Source: Gammaproteobacteria bacterium UBA2810 (GTDB lineage Bacteria; Pseudomonadota; Gammaproteobacteria; Enterobacterales; Succinivibrionaceae). Taken from it: a DNA stretch of 33,311 bases. Both the position numbers and the translations under genes were made by a program. The notes below the pieces were generated by a model. That model was not told the origin of the DNA. It ran no database searches and saw only the letters and a list, made by a program, of their open reading frames with translations. Positions 16,629 through 25,254 of this stretch are shown here, one piece after another. How positions within the stretch are numbered: position 1 is the stretch's first letter; each line of letters begins with the position of its first letter. The stretch is taken from positions 1 through 33,311 of the forward strand of contig DEHC01000060.1 of assembly GCA_002351705.1 (NCBI GenBank), given 5' to 3'.

Positions 16629-17192
16629 TCAGTCAAGCGGGCGGAGCACCCTGCCGCAGACCCGGCAGACATACCTCGTGCCCTCCTTGTACCTTCTGAG
16701 CCTTACGGCCGAGAGCTCATGGACCTTGCCTGGGCAGCCGCAGGCAAACCTGGCTCCTGCCCTGCCGTTTCCCGGAACGGCGAAGCTGTGGACGGTCCTG
16801 AAATTCCTGATGCCGAGAACCTCGGACATGACAAACTTCCATTCCTTCCCGTGCGGCCGGATCTGATCTCCGTAAAAGAGATGGACGACAAGGTGGCCGA
16901 ACTCATGCGGGACGATCTCGTCAATGAATGCCTCACCGTGCGCCGCCGCCAGCTCGGCGTTTACCCTGATCACAAGATCAGTGCTTCCGGGGAGGCAGAT
17001 GAACTGACCTCCTGTCCTGCCCCTCAGATCGAAGCGGATGTTCGGAATATACGAGGCGCGATCGTACTTCGGCAGCGAGCTCTGCGAGCGGGAATAGAGA
17101 TCAGCCTTTACCGCGAGCTGCGCGACGATATCGAGTGCCCTGTCATTCAACGACTGTAAACGAGGGTCTAGCAGGCTTTTCCCCTGATTCAT
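16629..17192 (-). CDS. sprT: SprT family zinc metalloprotease-like protein
   Basis: The 187-aa protein has the SprT layout: an N-terminal helical part, the zinc-binding motif HEFGH (about 100-104, in EIVPHEFGHLVVHLF) and a C-terminal zinc ribbon with C-x-C (ACGCPG) and C-x-x-C (VCRVCG). SprT relates to the eukaryotic DNA-protein crosslink protease Spartan, but its bacterial role is poorly known. The ATG at 17192 gives the natural N-terminus but lies 50 nt inside sspB; translation of the two should be coupled. Upstream in-frame starts reach far into sspB in the wrong frame and are rejected. In E. coli sprT is elsewhere (near endA), so pairing with sspB is a local arrangement. Confidence 0.85.
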   Translation of the reverse strand: MNQGKSLLDPRLQSLNDRALDIVAQLAVKADLYSRSQSSLPKYDRASYIPNIRFDLRGRTGGQFICLPGSTDLVIRVNAELAAAHGEAFIDEIVPHEFGHLVVHLFYGDQIRPHGKEWKFVMSEVLGIRNFRTVHSFAVPGNGRAGARFACGCPGKVHELSAVRLRRYKEGTRYVCRVCGRVLRPLD

Positions 17193-17679
17193 TGACGCTC
17201 CCTGTCTTTCCGGATTCCGCACTCCCGGCTGCACTTTTGTCTCCCGCAGCCGCACCGCCGTCAGACTCGACCGAAATAGCCGCTGGCGCGTCGGTGCCAT
17301 CCTCTCCTGTGTCCTCCGCATTGGCCATAATCCAGTCGAGATAGTACTGCTCGTCAGCGAAGATAAACGCGATTGACGGGTTCTCCTTGGCAAATAGCGC
17401 CTGTACCGCGGCAAACGGGATATCGATATGGCGGGCCTTTCCGCCGAACCTGGCAAGGAACTCGATATGACTGCGGTCTGCGGAGAAGTTTCCGGTGGCG
17501 GCAGCCGAGATATTGAGTACTATTCCGCCGTCCTGGTCAACGTACTCCTCCGGGACCTCGGTCTTCGGCACGTAGGAGTCAACCCTCAGGTAGGGAGTAA
17601 AGCCGCTGTCGACCAGCCAGTCATAGTAGGCCCGGAAAACATAGGGCCTGATGGGAACTGAAATCTTCGTCTCTTTCAT
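17143..17679 (-). CDS. sspB: ClpXP protease adaptor SspB
   Basis: SspB hands ssrA-tagged proteins to ClpXP. The 178 aa contain the folded substrate-binding domain (about 5-115): RPYVFRAYYDWLVDSGFTPYL, GGIVLNISAAATGN, FLARFGGKARHIDIP and AVQALFAKEN. A long acidic, disordered linker follows. The last residues RPSFTVVE match the ClpX-binding XB tail, which is RPALRVVK in E. coli. The start at 17679 follows AGAGGAG at 6 nt; an in-frame TTG at 17697 is upstream of that site. It lies 148 nt after rpsI and beyond a terminator, so it needs its own promoter or readthrough. sspA, its usual upstream partner, is absent. Confidence 0.93.
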   Translation of the reverse strand: MKETKISVPIRPYVFRAYYDWLVDSGFTPYLRVDSYVPKTEVPEEYVDQDGGIVLNISAAATGNFSADRSHIEFLARFGGKARHIDIPFAAVQALFAKENPSIAFIFADEQYYLDWIMANAEDTGEDGTDAPAAISVESDGGAAAGDKSAAGSAESGKTGSVNESGEKPARPSFTVVE

Positions 17680-17769
17680 TTCATTCTCCTCTGACAATCC
17701 AGGCTGATTCTAAACCAAAGGAAGGGAATTATCAGCATAAGGAGGAGACGGAGGACATATCATGATCCT

Positions 17770-17800
17770 TAAGACGAAAAAACCCGGCATAGCCGGGTTT
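17770..17800 (-). terminator. Terminator of rplM-rpsI
   Basis: The 9-bp stem AAACCCGGC/GCCGGGTTT (17780-17800) has a 3-nt loop. On the minus strand it is followed by a T-rich tract. It separates rpsI from sspB. Confidence 0.88.
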
Positions 17801-17827
17801 CTCTTGCAATCCTGCAGATGCTGCGGA

Positions 17828-18220
17828 TTAACGCTTGGAGTACTGAGGACGCTTGCGGGCCTTGTGGAGACCGACCTTCTTGCGCTCTACAGCACGTGCA
17901 TCGCGGGTTACGAAGCCTGCCTTGCGGAGCTGTGCCTTGAGGGTCTCGTCGTACTGCATGAGAGCACGGGTGATGCCCAGACGGACTGCGCCGGCCTGGC
18001 CGGTGATTCCGCCGCCCTTGACGGTGACCTTGAAGTCGAACTTGTCGGTCATGGCAAGGAGCTCAAGAGGCTGCCTGACTACCATGCGGGAGGTCTCGCG
18101 GCCGAAATACTCCTCAAGAGTCCTGCCGTTGATTTCGAATTTGCCGGTACCTACTGTCGCGAAGACACGAGCGGAAGAGCTCTTGCGGCGGCCGGTGCCA
18201 TAAAACTGATTGTCAGCCAT
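17828..18220 (-). CDS. rpsI: 30S ribosomal protein S9
   Basis: Ribosomal protein S9, 130 aa, the same length as E. coli. Family signatures: [16 protein letters not shown] at the start, [39 protein letters not shown] and the C-terminal [11 protein letters not shown], whose last residues reach the P-site tRNA. It follows rplM by 11 nt, and a terminator follows. Confidence 0.97.
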   Translation of the reverse strand: MADNQFYGTGRRKSSSARVFATVGTGKFEINGRTLEEYFGRETSRMVVRQPLELLAMTDKFDFKVTVKGGGITGQAGAVRLGITRALMQYDETLKAQLRKAGFVTRDARAVERKKVGLHKARKRPQYSKR

Positions 18221-18231
18221 GATTGTCTCCG

Positions 18232-18660
18232 TTAAATATCAAGTACCTTGGGCTGCTGGGCAGCATGATTGTGCTCAGCTCCGGCATAGACCTTAAGCTT
18301 GCGGAACATTGCGCGTCCGAGAGGTCCCTTCGGCAGCATGCCCTTTACAGCAGACTCGATGACCATCTCAGGATGTCTCTGGATGAGCTCATTGAAGGTC
18401 TGGTCAACGATTCCGCCGGGGAAGCCGGTATGATGGTGATATACCTTCTTCTCTGCCTTGTTGCCGGTCAGAGTGACCTTTGCGGCGTTGATGACGATGA
18501 TGTAGTCACCTACGTCTACAAACGGAGTGAACTCAGGCTTGTTCTTGCCGCGGAGGCGGGAAGCAATCTCAGTTGCAACACGGCCGACGGTCTTGCCGGC
18601 AACGTCTACAACGTACCAGTCACGCTTGATGTCGGCCGGTTTTGCGATGTAAGATTTCAT
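18232..18660 (-). CDS. rplM: 50S ribosomal protein L13
   Basis: Ribosomal protein L13, 142 aa as in E. coli, an early 50S assembly protein. Signatures: [59 protein letters not shown] and the [20 protein letters not shown] block. The gene is first in rplM-rpsI. A leader of about 125 nt runs from the strong promoter at 18792-18820. In E. coli L13 represses its own operon through the mRNA leader; the length of this leader fits such control, but I cannot show the structure. Confidence 0.97.
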   Translation of the reverse strand: MKSYIAKPADIKRDWYVVDVAGKTVGRVATEIASRLRGKNKPEFTPFVDVGDYIIVINAAKVTLTGNKAEKKVYHHHTGFPGGIVDQTFNELIQRHPEMVIESAVKGMLPKGPLGRAMFRKLKVYAGAEHNHAAQQPKVLDI

Positions 18661-18791
18661 TTATTTACCCAATAAGGTGTTACTGTTCTGTGCCGAAAAA
18701 GCACGCTTGCGGCCGGGTCCGAAGCCCCTTCGAGCTTTCTTCGCAGGCCATACCGCCTCTAACACGGCGGCGCATTTCAGTGGGTGCGCAG

Positions 18792-18820
18792 ATTATACAG
18801 ACACGGGCGCCTTTTATCAA
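18792..18820 (-). promoter_or_regulatory. Strong sigma-70 promoter of rplM-rpsI
   Basis: On the minus strand TTGATA (18820-18815) and a perfect TATAAT (18797-18792) are 17 nt apart. This is the best promoter match in the window. It sits just after the rng stop codon. Confidence 0.85.
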
Positions 18821-18848
18821 GCAGAATCGCATGGGGAAAGCCGGCAGG

Positions 18849-20318
18849 CTAAATCATCACGACGTCAAACTGCTCCTGCGTGTAGAGGGGCTCCGCCTGG
18901 ATCTGCACGGCCTTGCCGAGGGAGAGCTCGAGCTCCGCAACATTGTGGAACTCGTCGGCCTTCAGCACGTTGGCCACAGGAATCGATGCGTACACCATGT
19001 ACTTCTCCGCCTGATAGGCCTTGTTCACCCTTATTATCTCCCTGAGGATCTCGCAGCAGACGGACTCCACCGACTTCACCATGCCCCTGCCGCCGCAGGT
19101 CGGGCACTCGCTGCAGATGAGGTGCTCCAGGCTTTCCCTTGTTCTCTTCCTCGTCATCTCGACGAGCCCGAGGTGCGAGAACGGGTTGACCGAGGTCTTG
19201 GCCCTGTCCTTGGAGAGCGAGAGCTCCAGGCTCTTGAGCACTCTCTTGCGGTGCTCCTCGCTCGCCATGTCGATGAAGTCAATGATGATGATTCCGCCGA
19301 GGTTCCGGAGGCGCAGCTGCCGCGCGATTGCCGAGGTGGCCTCGATATTGGTGTTGAAGATCGTCTCCTCAAGGCTCCGGTGCCCTACAAACGCGCCGGT
19401 GTTGACGTCTATCGTCGTCATCGCCTCGGTCTGATCGATTACGAGCGTGCCGCCTGACTTGAGCTGCACCTTGCGGTCGAGCGCCTTCTGGATCTCGTTC
19501 TCGACATCGAACATGTCAAAGAGCGGGGCATCGCCCTCGTAGAGCTCGATCTTGTCCACGACCGAGGGAATGAAGTCATGGCAGAAGCTCTTCATCTCCT
19601 CATAGGCGAATTTCTGATCCACCATAATCCTGTCGAGCGACGCGTCAACAAAGTCCCGGAGCACACGGAAGGCGAGCGGCAGATCCTCATAGAGGCAGAC
19701 GCACTTCTTGGCCTCCCTGCGCTTTTTCTGGATCTTCTGCCAGAGGTACTTGAGGAACCTCGCGTCCTGACCGAGCTCGCTCTCCCCGGCCCCCTCCGCC
19801 GCTGTCCTGACAATGAAGCCGCCGGTCTCATCCACGTGCTTCTCGGCCACGGCCTTGAGGCGCTCCCGCTCCTCCTGGCTTTCTATCCTCTGCGACACGC
19901 CGACATGGGAGCTCCCCGGCATGAAGACCAGGTATCTTGACGGGAGGGTGATGTCAGTCGTGAGCCTTGCGCCCTTGGTCCCGATCGGGTCCTTCACGAT
20001 CTGCACCATGATGTACTGCCCCTGGCTGACGAGCGAGCTGATGTCCGCCGCCTGGAAATGCTGCTTTTCCTGGGGAGTCACGCACTCGGTGTGAGGCACT
20101 ATGTCTGACGCGTGCAGGAACGCGGCCTTGTCGAGTCCGATGTCGACGAATGCCGCCTGCATGCCGGGGAGCACCCGGCTTATTCTGCCCTTGTAAATGT
20201 TTCCGACAATGCCGAGCTTGTTCTGCCTCTCGATGTGCACTTCCTGGAGCATTCCGTGCTCCACCAGGGCGATTCTGGTCTCCGACTGGGTCACATTGAC
20301 AAGAAGGACTGCTGACAT
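18849..20318 (-). CDS. rng: Ribonuclease G
   Basis: RNase G is a 5'-end-dependent endonuclease that matures the 5' end of 16S rRNA and cuts some mRNAs. At 489 aa it equals E. coli RNase G and lacks the long RNase E scaffold tail. Features: S1 domain (about 35-130) with KLGIVGNIYKGRISRVLPGMQAAFVDIGL; the 5' sensor/RNase H region; the DNase I-like catalytic part with TTIDVNTGAFVG and IIIIDFIDM, which supply the metal-binding aspartates; and the Zn-link CPTCGGRG (about 405-412). It ends the mreBCD-maf-rng cluster, 42 nt after maf. Its stop lies about 28 nt before the rplM -35 with no clear terminator. Confidence 0.96.
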   Translation of the reverse strand: MSAVLLVNVTQSETRIALVEHGMLQEVHIERQNKLGIVGNIYKGRISRVLPGMQAAFVDIGLDKAAFLHASDIVPHTECVTPQEKQHFQAADISSLVSQGQYIMVQIVKDPIGTKGARLTTDITLPSRYLVFMPGSSHVGVSQRIESQEERERLKAVAEKHVDETGGFIVRTAAEGAGESELGQDARFLKYLWQKIQKKRREAKKCVCLYEDLPLAFRVLRDFVDASLDRIMVDQKFAYEEMKSFCHDFIPSVVDKIELYEGDAPLFDMFDVENEIQKALDRKVQLKSGGTLVIDQTEAMTTIDVNTGAFVGHRSLEETIFNTNIEATSAIARQLRLRNLGGIIIIDFIDMASEEHRKRVLKSLELSLSKDRAKTSVNPFSHLGLVEMTRKRTRESLEHLICSECPTCGGRGMVKSVESVCCEILREIIRVNKAYQAEKYMVYASIPVANVLKADEFHNVAELELSLGKAVQIQAEPLYTQEQFDVVMI

Positions 20319-20360
20319 AGCTCTGAACCTCTGATAATCAGGAAGACACGGCGGCGGCTT

Positions 20361-20936
20361 TCACGCATCAAAGAAGCCGGCACCGGCGAGAAGCTCCGCG
20401 GTCTCGGGAAGCGGAAGGCCTACAAGAGCGGTGGGGCTCCCGTCTATTTTTCGGATGAACCTCGCGCCGATCCCCTGGACCGCATAGCCCGCCGCCTTGT
20501 CCGCAGGCTCTCCGGTGCGCCAGTACCGGAGCGCGTCATCGGCGGTGAATGCGGCCATCTCGACGTCAACGGAGCAGATCCTCTCCGTGATCTCCCCGCC
20601 GGGGCTCACGAGCGCGACAGCCGTGACAACCGTATGCACCCTGCCTGAGAGCTTCGGAAAAAAATCCATGAAATCCTCAAGCCCGTGCGGCTTTCCGAGA
20701 GTCTTCCCGTCAAGCGCCGCTGAGGTGTCGGAGCCTATCACGAAAGCTCCGGGGAACCTCCCGGCGGCGGCAAGGGCCTTCTCCCGCGCAAGCCTCATGG
20801 AGAGCCTGAACGGATTCTCCCAGGGGCGCGGTGTCTCGTCAATCTCAGGAGCGAACGCGGTGAACGACGAGGCGATCCTGAGAAGGAGCTCCCTTCTTCT
20901 CGGAGATGACGAGGCAAGGACAAGCTGCGCTGTCAC
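20361..20936 (-). CDS. Maf-family nucleotide pyrophosphatase (YhdE type)
   Basis: Maf proteins hydrolyse non-canonical or excess nucleoside triphosphates; the YhdE branch prefers dTTP, UTP and modified forms. The 191 aa show LASSSPRRRELL at the N-terminus, PEIDETPRPWENP, RLAREKALAAA, the catalytic VIGSDTSAAL (Asp near 69), KLSGRVHTVVTAVAL and the C-terminal GYAVQGIGARFIRKIDGSPTALVGLPLPET. Position between mreD and rng matches E. coli yhdE. It overlaps the end of mreD by 4 nt (ATGA-type coupling). Confidence 0.92.
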   Translation of the reverse strand: MTAQLVLASSSPRRRELLLRIASSFTAFAPEIDETPRPWENPFRLSMRLAREKALAAAGRFPGAFVIGSDTSAALDGKTLGKPHGLEDFMDFFPKLSGRVHTVVTAVALVSPGGEITERICSVDVEMAAFTADDALRYWRTGEPADKAAGYAVQGIGARFIRKIDGSPTALVGLPLPETAELLAGAGFFDA

Positions 20937-21424
20937 AGGAGAATTCTCCCGAGTCCCGCATACCTTATGAGCGCTGACATGATCATGTGGAAGAACGGCC
21001 AGATCACGGCGGCGGAGAGCGAGCAGAGCAGGACATGGTAGTCGGTGACCCTGCCGCCGAAGATATGGAGCGACCAGAGCGACGCGGCCTGTGACAGGAT
21101 GGCAACGGAGAAGACCGCGAGGCTCTGGAAGAACACCGAGCTGTCATTGAGGCTTTTCGAGTACCTGACCATGACATACGCCATTATGGAGTACCCGAGC
21201 GCGCGGCATCCGAGGACCGAGCCGAGCAGGATGTCCATGAATATCCCGAGAATGAACGATGTTCCGACGTTGAAGAAGCCCGGAGTCTTCATGCACCAGA
21301 AAATGACCATCATCGCGAGGACGTCAGGCCTGAACTGCCCGATGATACCGGGGGCAGGCGACAGGTTCAGGATAATCCCGACAAGCACCGTAACCATGGT
21401 CAGGAAAAAACAGCGCCACTTCAC
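20933..21424 (-). CDS. mreD: Rod shape-determining protein MreD
   Basis: MreD is an inner-membrane part of the elongasome with MreB, MreC, RodA and PBP2. The 163 aa have about five or six hydrophobic helices, with the family motif RPDVLAMMVIFWCMKTPGFFNVGTSFILGIFMDIL in the first third (R-P-D and G-x-x-x-D-x-L). Its start overlaps the mreC stop by 4 nt and its stop overlaps maf by 4 nt. Confidence 0.94.
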   Translation of the reverse strand: MKWRCFFLTMVTVLVGIILNLSPAPGIIGQFRPDVLAMMVIFWCMKTPGFFNVGTSFILGIFMDILLGSVLGCRALGYSIMAYVMVRYSKSLNDSSVFFQSLAVFSVAILSQAASLWSLHIFGGRVTDYHVLLCSLSAAVIWPFFHMIMSALIRYAGLGRILL

Positions 21425-22410
21425 TTTTTCCTGCCCTCCTCCTCAAGAGGCCGTCCTTCCGCGTCAAGCCCCAGTATGCGGTAATCCTCAGGAGTGAGCT
21501 TCTCAGCCTTCTTCCCGGACTCCCCGTTCCAGAGCAGGAGCACGTACCTCAGTGATGAGAAATCAACTATCGGCCTCACCATGTAGTCACGCGCGCCGCT
21601 CGCCTGGCCGCCCTTCACGTATACCCTGCCGACGGGATAGCCCTCGGGGAACTTTCCGCCGAGGCCTGAGGTAAGGACAAGATCTCCGTCACTGAGCTCT
21701 GACTGCTGCGAGAAATTGTCAAGGTAGAGCTCGTCATAGCCTCCTGTGCCGGTCGCGATGGCGCGCAGATCCCTGCCTGCTATCGTGACCGGGATCTGGT
21801 GCATCGAGTCGGTAATCAGGATCACCCTCGAGATAGTGTAGCCCGCTGAGATCACCTGACCGACGATTCCCTCATCGCTGACCACAGGCTGCCCCTCGTA
21901 GACGTGATCCCTGGTGCCGGCATTGATGATGACCTGCCGCACGGACGGATCAGTGTCGACCTCGAGTATCTCGGCAACCTTCTTCCTGGAGTCAAACCTG
22001 ACCGGGGACTCAAGAAGCGCCCTGAGGTGCTCGTTCTCCCTCTTCAGCGCCTGGTAGCGCAGGATATCGGAGCGCAGGCTCGTGATGTCTATCTTGAGGG
22101 CCCTCAGCTCCTCGTCGAAGGAGCCGGCCTCCTCTCCGCTGTCCCTGCCCGAGATGTTGTCCCTCAGGGAGCGGATCTCGCGCGCATAGGCGCCCTTTGT
22201 GGTGAAGCTGTTGGCCGCGGAGCTCAGGAAAATAGAGGGTGACTCCGCGGAATAGATGAAGGGAGTGCTCACATCCATGAACCAGTTGCGCCAGTCCTTG
22301 AACAGGTCAAAGCGGGCATCGGCCACCATGACAGTCACAGACACCACTGCGGCAAGGAAAAGCCGCATGGATAACGCAAGGCCGCCGAACTGACTGAATG
22401 AACCGTACAT
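21421..22410 (-). CDS. mreC: Rod shape-determining protein MreC
   Basis: MreC is a single-pass protein that links MreB to periplasmic wall enzymes. The 329 aa comprise a short cytoplasmic tail, one helix (about 14-32), a coiled coil (about 75-125) and the beta-rich dimer domain with VYEGQPVVSDEGIVGQVI, RVILITDSMHQIPV, DLVLTSGLGGKFPEGYPVGRV and YVLLLWN. It lacks the long Pro/Ala tail of E. coli MreC (367 aa). The first ATG aligns with the E. coli N-terminus (FSQFGGLALSMRL against FSRGPSLQIRL), though its ribosome binding site is weak. It starts 32 nt after mreB. Confidence 0.95.
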   Translation of the reverse strand: MYGSFSQFGGLALSMRLFLAAVVSVTVMVADARFDLFKDWRNWFMDVSTPFIYSAESPSIFLSSAANSFTTKGAYAREIRSLRDNISGRDSGEEAGSFDEELRALKIDITSLRSDILRYQALKRENEHLRALLESPVRFDSRKKVAEILEVDTDPSVRQVIINAGTRDHVYEGQPVVSDEGIVGQVISAGYTISRVILITDSMHQIPVTIAGRDLRAIATGTGGYDELYLDNFSQQSELSDGDLVLTSGLGGKFPEGYPVGRVYVKGGQASGARDYMVRPIVDFSSLRYVLLLWNGESGKKAEKLTPEDYRILGLDAEGRPLEEEGRKK

Positions 22411-22442
22411 GGAGTAAAGGGCTGACGGATCCGCCCCGTGCG

Positions 22443-23492
22443 CTATTTATCGTAAATGAAGATGTCGTACTGGTTGGGATGCTCGTCGAGAAGCTCAAGA
22501 GCCTTGCCGCCGCCCCTCGCAACGCAGGTGAGAGGATCCTCGGCAATGAAGGTCGGAACGGAGGTTCTCTCCCTTATAAGGGCATCGATGTTGCGCAGAA
22601 GGGCACCGCCTCCTGAAATGCACATGCCCGACTGGGCGATGTCGGCGCTGAGCTCCGGCTTGCAGTGCTCGAGCGCATCCTTTACCGCGTTGACGATGTT
22701 GTTCAGCGGCTCCTGCAGCGCGTCGAGGATCTCGGTGGAGTTGACCTTGAAGGAGCAAGGCGTGCCGTCCATCTTGTCGAGTCCGCGGACCTCCATCTCA
22801 AGCTCCTGCTCCAGCGGGCTTGCGGATCCGATCTCCATCTTGATCCTCTCTGCGGTAGCCTCGCCGATGGCCTTGCCCTTGCGGCCGATGTAGTTGATGA
22901 TCGCCTCGTCGAACTTGTCTCCGCCGACGTCAATTGACTTTCTCTCGACTATGCCGTTGAGGGAGATGATGGCGACCTCGGTGGTGCCGCCGCCGATGTC
23001 TATGATCATGCTTCCGGTTGCCTCGGCTACGGGAAGCCCGGCGCCGATTGCGGCAGCCATCGGCTCCTCAAGGAGGATAACCTTGGACGCGCCGGCACCC
23101 TTGGCCACCTCAACGATTGACTTCCTCTCAACCTGGGTGGACCCGCAGGGAACGCAGATAAGGACCCTGGGCTTCGGCTTGAAGAAGCTGCTGACCCTGA
23201 CCTTGGCAATGAACTCCTGCAGCATGCGGCCGGTATTGTCAAAATCGGAGATGACGCCGTTCTTCATGGGGCGGATGGCCTGCAGGTTGCCGGGGGTCTT
23301 GCCGAGCATCCTCTTTGCCTCGAGCCCGACTGCCTGCACAGTCCGCTGGGCACTGTTCGGCTCGGTTCTGATTGCGACCACAGACGGCTCGTTCAGAACT
23401 ATGCCCCTGCCGCGCGCGTAAATAATGGTATTGGCTGTTCCCAGATCTATGGAGAAATCGTTTGAGAACATGCCGAAGAACTTACTAAACAT
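22443..23492 (-). CDS. mreB: Rod shape-determining protein MreB
   Basis: MreB is the bacterial actin that directs side-wall synthesis. From the ATG at 23492 it is 349 aa (E. coli 347); an upstream in-frame start at 23531 adds 13 non-conserved residues and is rejected. Motifs: N-terminal [24 protein letters not shown] (phosphate 1), the [14 protein letters not shown] region, [30 protein letters not shown] (phosphate 2), [15 protein letters not shown] and [13 protein letters not shown] (adenosine motif). It leads mreBCD-maf-rng. Confidence 0.97.
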   Translation of the reverse strand: MFSKFFGMFSNDFSIDLGTANTIIYARGRGIVLNEPSVVAIRTEPNSAQRTVQAVGLEAKRMLGKTPGNLQAIRPMKNGVISDFDNTGRMLQEFIAKVRVSSFFKPKPRVLICVPCGSTQVERKSIVEVAKGAGASKVILLEEPMAAAIGAGLPVAEATGSMIIDIGGGTTEVAIISLNGIVERKSIDVGGDKFDEAIINYIGRKGKAIGEATAERIKMEIGSASPLEQELEMEVRGLDKMDGTPCSFKVNSTEILDALQEPLNNIVNAVKDALEHCKPELSADIAQSGMCISGGGALLRNIDALIRERTSVPTFIAEDPLTCVARGGGKALELLDEHPNQYDIFIYDK

Positions 23493-23624
23493 GATGGATA
23501 CCCTGAAGAACCGGCAAGCTGGCCGGAGCAAACAATAGTAGACGTGCGGATTTTATCATAGTCGCCGGTCATATCATTAAAAAAACCGCACCTCCGGGAA
23601 ATATCGCGGGATGGAAAAACGTGA

Positions 23625-23658
23625 TGCACCGCAAAGGAGAATGCACCGAATGTGTGCA
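23625..23658 (+). promoter_or_regulatory. NtrC binding sites upstream of amtB
   Basis: TGCACCGAATGTGTGCA (23642-23658) matches the NtrC consensus TGCACC-N4-TGGTGCA at 11 of the 13 fixed positions. A second TGCACC half-site begins at 23625, 17 nt upstream. The main site is centred about 140 nt before the predicted start point, as for the enhancer of glnA in enteric bacteria. Confidence 0.75.
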
Positions 23659-23764
23659 TTTGCCCCGTGCGGGATCACCTACCAATAATGAGAGATAAAT
23701 CTCATAATTTTCAAATCCCAGAAATAACCAGCCTGAAACAGTGATTTAACGATTTTTTAACACA

Positions 23765-23780
23765 TGGCAAATTTCATGCA
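23765..23780 (+). promoter_or_regulatory. Sigma-54 promoter of amtB
   Basis: TGGCAAATTTCATGCA has the GG (23766-23767) and GC (23778-23779) exactly 12 nt apart, as required at -24/-12. It differs from TGGCAC-N5-TTGCA at a few positions. The predicted leader is about 33 nt. Confidence 0.72.
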
Positions 23781-23823
23781 GATGCTCGGACATATTCATA
23801 TATCCGAAAACGGAGGCTATACC

Positions 23824-25137
23824 ATGAAACTTATTTCGAAGGGTGCGGCTGCGGCGGCTGGCCTGTTGGCCGTGCTGCCCGCCCACGCAGCTGATTTGGA
23901 CCCGACTGCGAACGGCTTTACCATGATCTGCGCGGTTCTGGTAATACTGATGACCCTCCCGGGCATTGCGCTTTTCTACGGCGGACTCGTCAGAACCAAG
24001 AACGTGCTGTCCATACTGGTGCAGTCGCTCGCAGTGTTCTCCCTGATGTACGTTCTCTGGGGAATCTACGGTTACTCCCTCGCGTTCACCGGACCGATTG
24101 AGGACGGCTCCGCATGGCATACCCTCTTCTTCGGTGACTTCAGCAAGTTCTTCCTCTCTGGAATCACGCCTGACACCGTTCTCGACAGCGGGCTCTCGGA
24201 GCTTACCTACTTCTGCTTCCAGGGCGCCTTCGCCGCCATCACCGCAGGCCTGATCCTCGGCTCATTTGCCGGAAGAATCAAGTTCAGCGGCTTCCTCATC
24301 ATGGTAACCATCTGGTTCACCTTTGCCTATGTGCCTTCATGGCACATGGTCTGGGGCGGCGGCTGGCTTGACAACGCGTTCCATGTATGGGACTTCGCAG
24401 GCGGCACCGTCGTTCATATTGATGCGGCTGTGTGCGCTCTCGTAGGTGCATACTACATCAAGGCCAGAATCGGCTACGGCAAGGAAAGAATGGCTCCTCA
24501 CAGCCTTCCTCTCTGCATGATCGGCGCCGCTCTCCTCTGGGTGGGCTGGTTCGGCTTCAATGCCGGCTCCGAGCTTACTCCTGACGGAACCGCTGCCCTT
24601 GCATTCATGACCACCTGCATTGCACCTGCCTGCGCGGTAATTGCATGGAGTGCCGGTGAGTGGGTTATGAACGGCAAGCCTTCCTGCCTCGGTGCATGCT
24701 CCGGTGCGGTTGCCGGCCTGGTTGCCATCACCCCTGCCTGCGGCTTCGTAGGATTCGGCGGTGCCATCGTAATCGGTCTTGCAGCAGGCTTCATCTGCCT
24801 CTGGGGTGTTCACGGCCTCAAGAAGCTCCTCAAGGTTGATGATTCACTCGATGTATTCGGAGTTCACGGTGTCGGCGGTATCGTCGGTGCTCTCCTTACC
24901 GGTATCTTCTGCGCCCCTGAGCTCGGCGGCACCGGCTTCAAGGAAGGAAATGACTCCATCATCTCCCAGTTCACCGCTCAGCTGATTTCCGTAGTGGTAA
25001 CCATCGGCTGGACCGGAATTGTCTCCCTCGTCGGCTACTGGGTTGCAGACAAGCTCGTCGGCATCAGAGTCAGCGCTGATGAGGAAAGAGAAGGTCTGGA
25101 CCTCGCAAGCCACGGCGAGCGCGGATACAACTACTAA
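23824..25137 (+). CDS. amtB: Ammonium transporter AmtB
   Basis: AmtB is a trimeric inner-membrane channel for ammonium. The ATG at 23824 follows GGAGG at 7 nt and opens a signal peptide (MKLISKGAAAAAGLLAVLPAHA in two hydrophobic parts, cleaved near residue 22); the upstream ATG at 23764 lies inside the sigma-54 promoter and is rejected. The 437 aa carry eleven helices, with GIALFYGGLVRTKN, CFQGAFAAITAGLI, FAYVPSWHMVWGGGWL (pore histidine), DFAGGTVVHI (family signature), LLWVGWFGFNAGSE and FGVHGVGGIVGALLTG (second pore histidine). The usual upstream partner glnK is absent here. NtrC and sigma-54 sites indicate induction on nitrogen limitation. Confidence 0.96.
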   Translation: MKLISKGAAAAAGLLAVLPAHAADLDPTANGFTMICAVLVILMTLPGIALFYGGLVRTKNVLSILVQSLAVFSLMYVLWGIYGYSLAFTGPIEDGSAWHTLFFGDFSKFFLSGITPDTVLDSGLSELTYFCFQGAFAAITAGLILGSFAGRIKFSGFLIMVTIWFTFAYVPSWHMVWGGGWLDNAFHVWDFAGGTVVHIDAAVCALVGAYYIKARIGYGKERMAPHSLPLCMIGAALLWVGWFGFNAGSELTPDGTAALAFMTTCIAPACAVIAWSAGEWVMNGKPSCLGACSGAVAGLVAITPACGFVGFGGAIVIGLAAGFICLWGVHGLKKLLKVDDSLDVFGVHGVGGIVGALLTGIFCAPELGGTGFKEGNDSIISQFTAQLISVVVTIGWTGIVSLVGYWVADKLVGIRVSADEEREGLDLASHGERGYNY

Positions 25138-25190
25138 TCAGAGACAAAAGCTGCAGTCCGGCTCAGGCCGGGCATGGAGCTGCAGAACAG

Positions 25191-25220
25191 AGGGGTTCCC
25201 GGAAGGGAGCCCCTTTTTCG
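25191..25220 (+). terminator. Terminator of amtB
   Basis: The arms AGGGGTTCCC/GGGAGCCCCT form 10 pairs (one G-T) around a GGAA loop, followed by TTTT. A second GC-rich hairpin with CTGCAG ends lies between this and the stop codon. Confidence 0.85.
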
Positions 25221-25254
25221 TTGCCGGAAGAGGGAGCGGAATTCCCCGAGCCTG

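Larger units (their letters stand above)
23493..23823. other. 331-nt divergent gap between mreB and amtB
   Basis: No gene is visible. The left end must hold the mreB promoter; on the minus strand TATGAT and an overlapping TAAAAT near 23555-23565 are possible -10 boxes without a convincing -35. The right part holds NtrC sites, an inverted repeat ATGAGA-N6-TCTCAT (23688-23705) and the sigma-54 promoter of amtB. The centre is AT-rich. Confidence 0.6.

Noticed and set aside
17192..17456. N-terminal extension of the sprT frame
   Set aside because: The added 88 residues are Arg/Ser-rich and come from reading sspB out of frame; the conserved protein starts at 17192.
17762..18675. Two plus-strand frames opposite rpsI and rplM
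   Set aside because: Both are complements of well-conserved ribosomal protein genes and contain a terminator at one end.
23746..24120. Minus-strand frame over the amtB start
   Set aside because: It covers the sigma-54 promoter and the signal peptide of amtB; no start signal or domain is seen.
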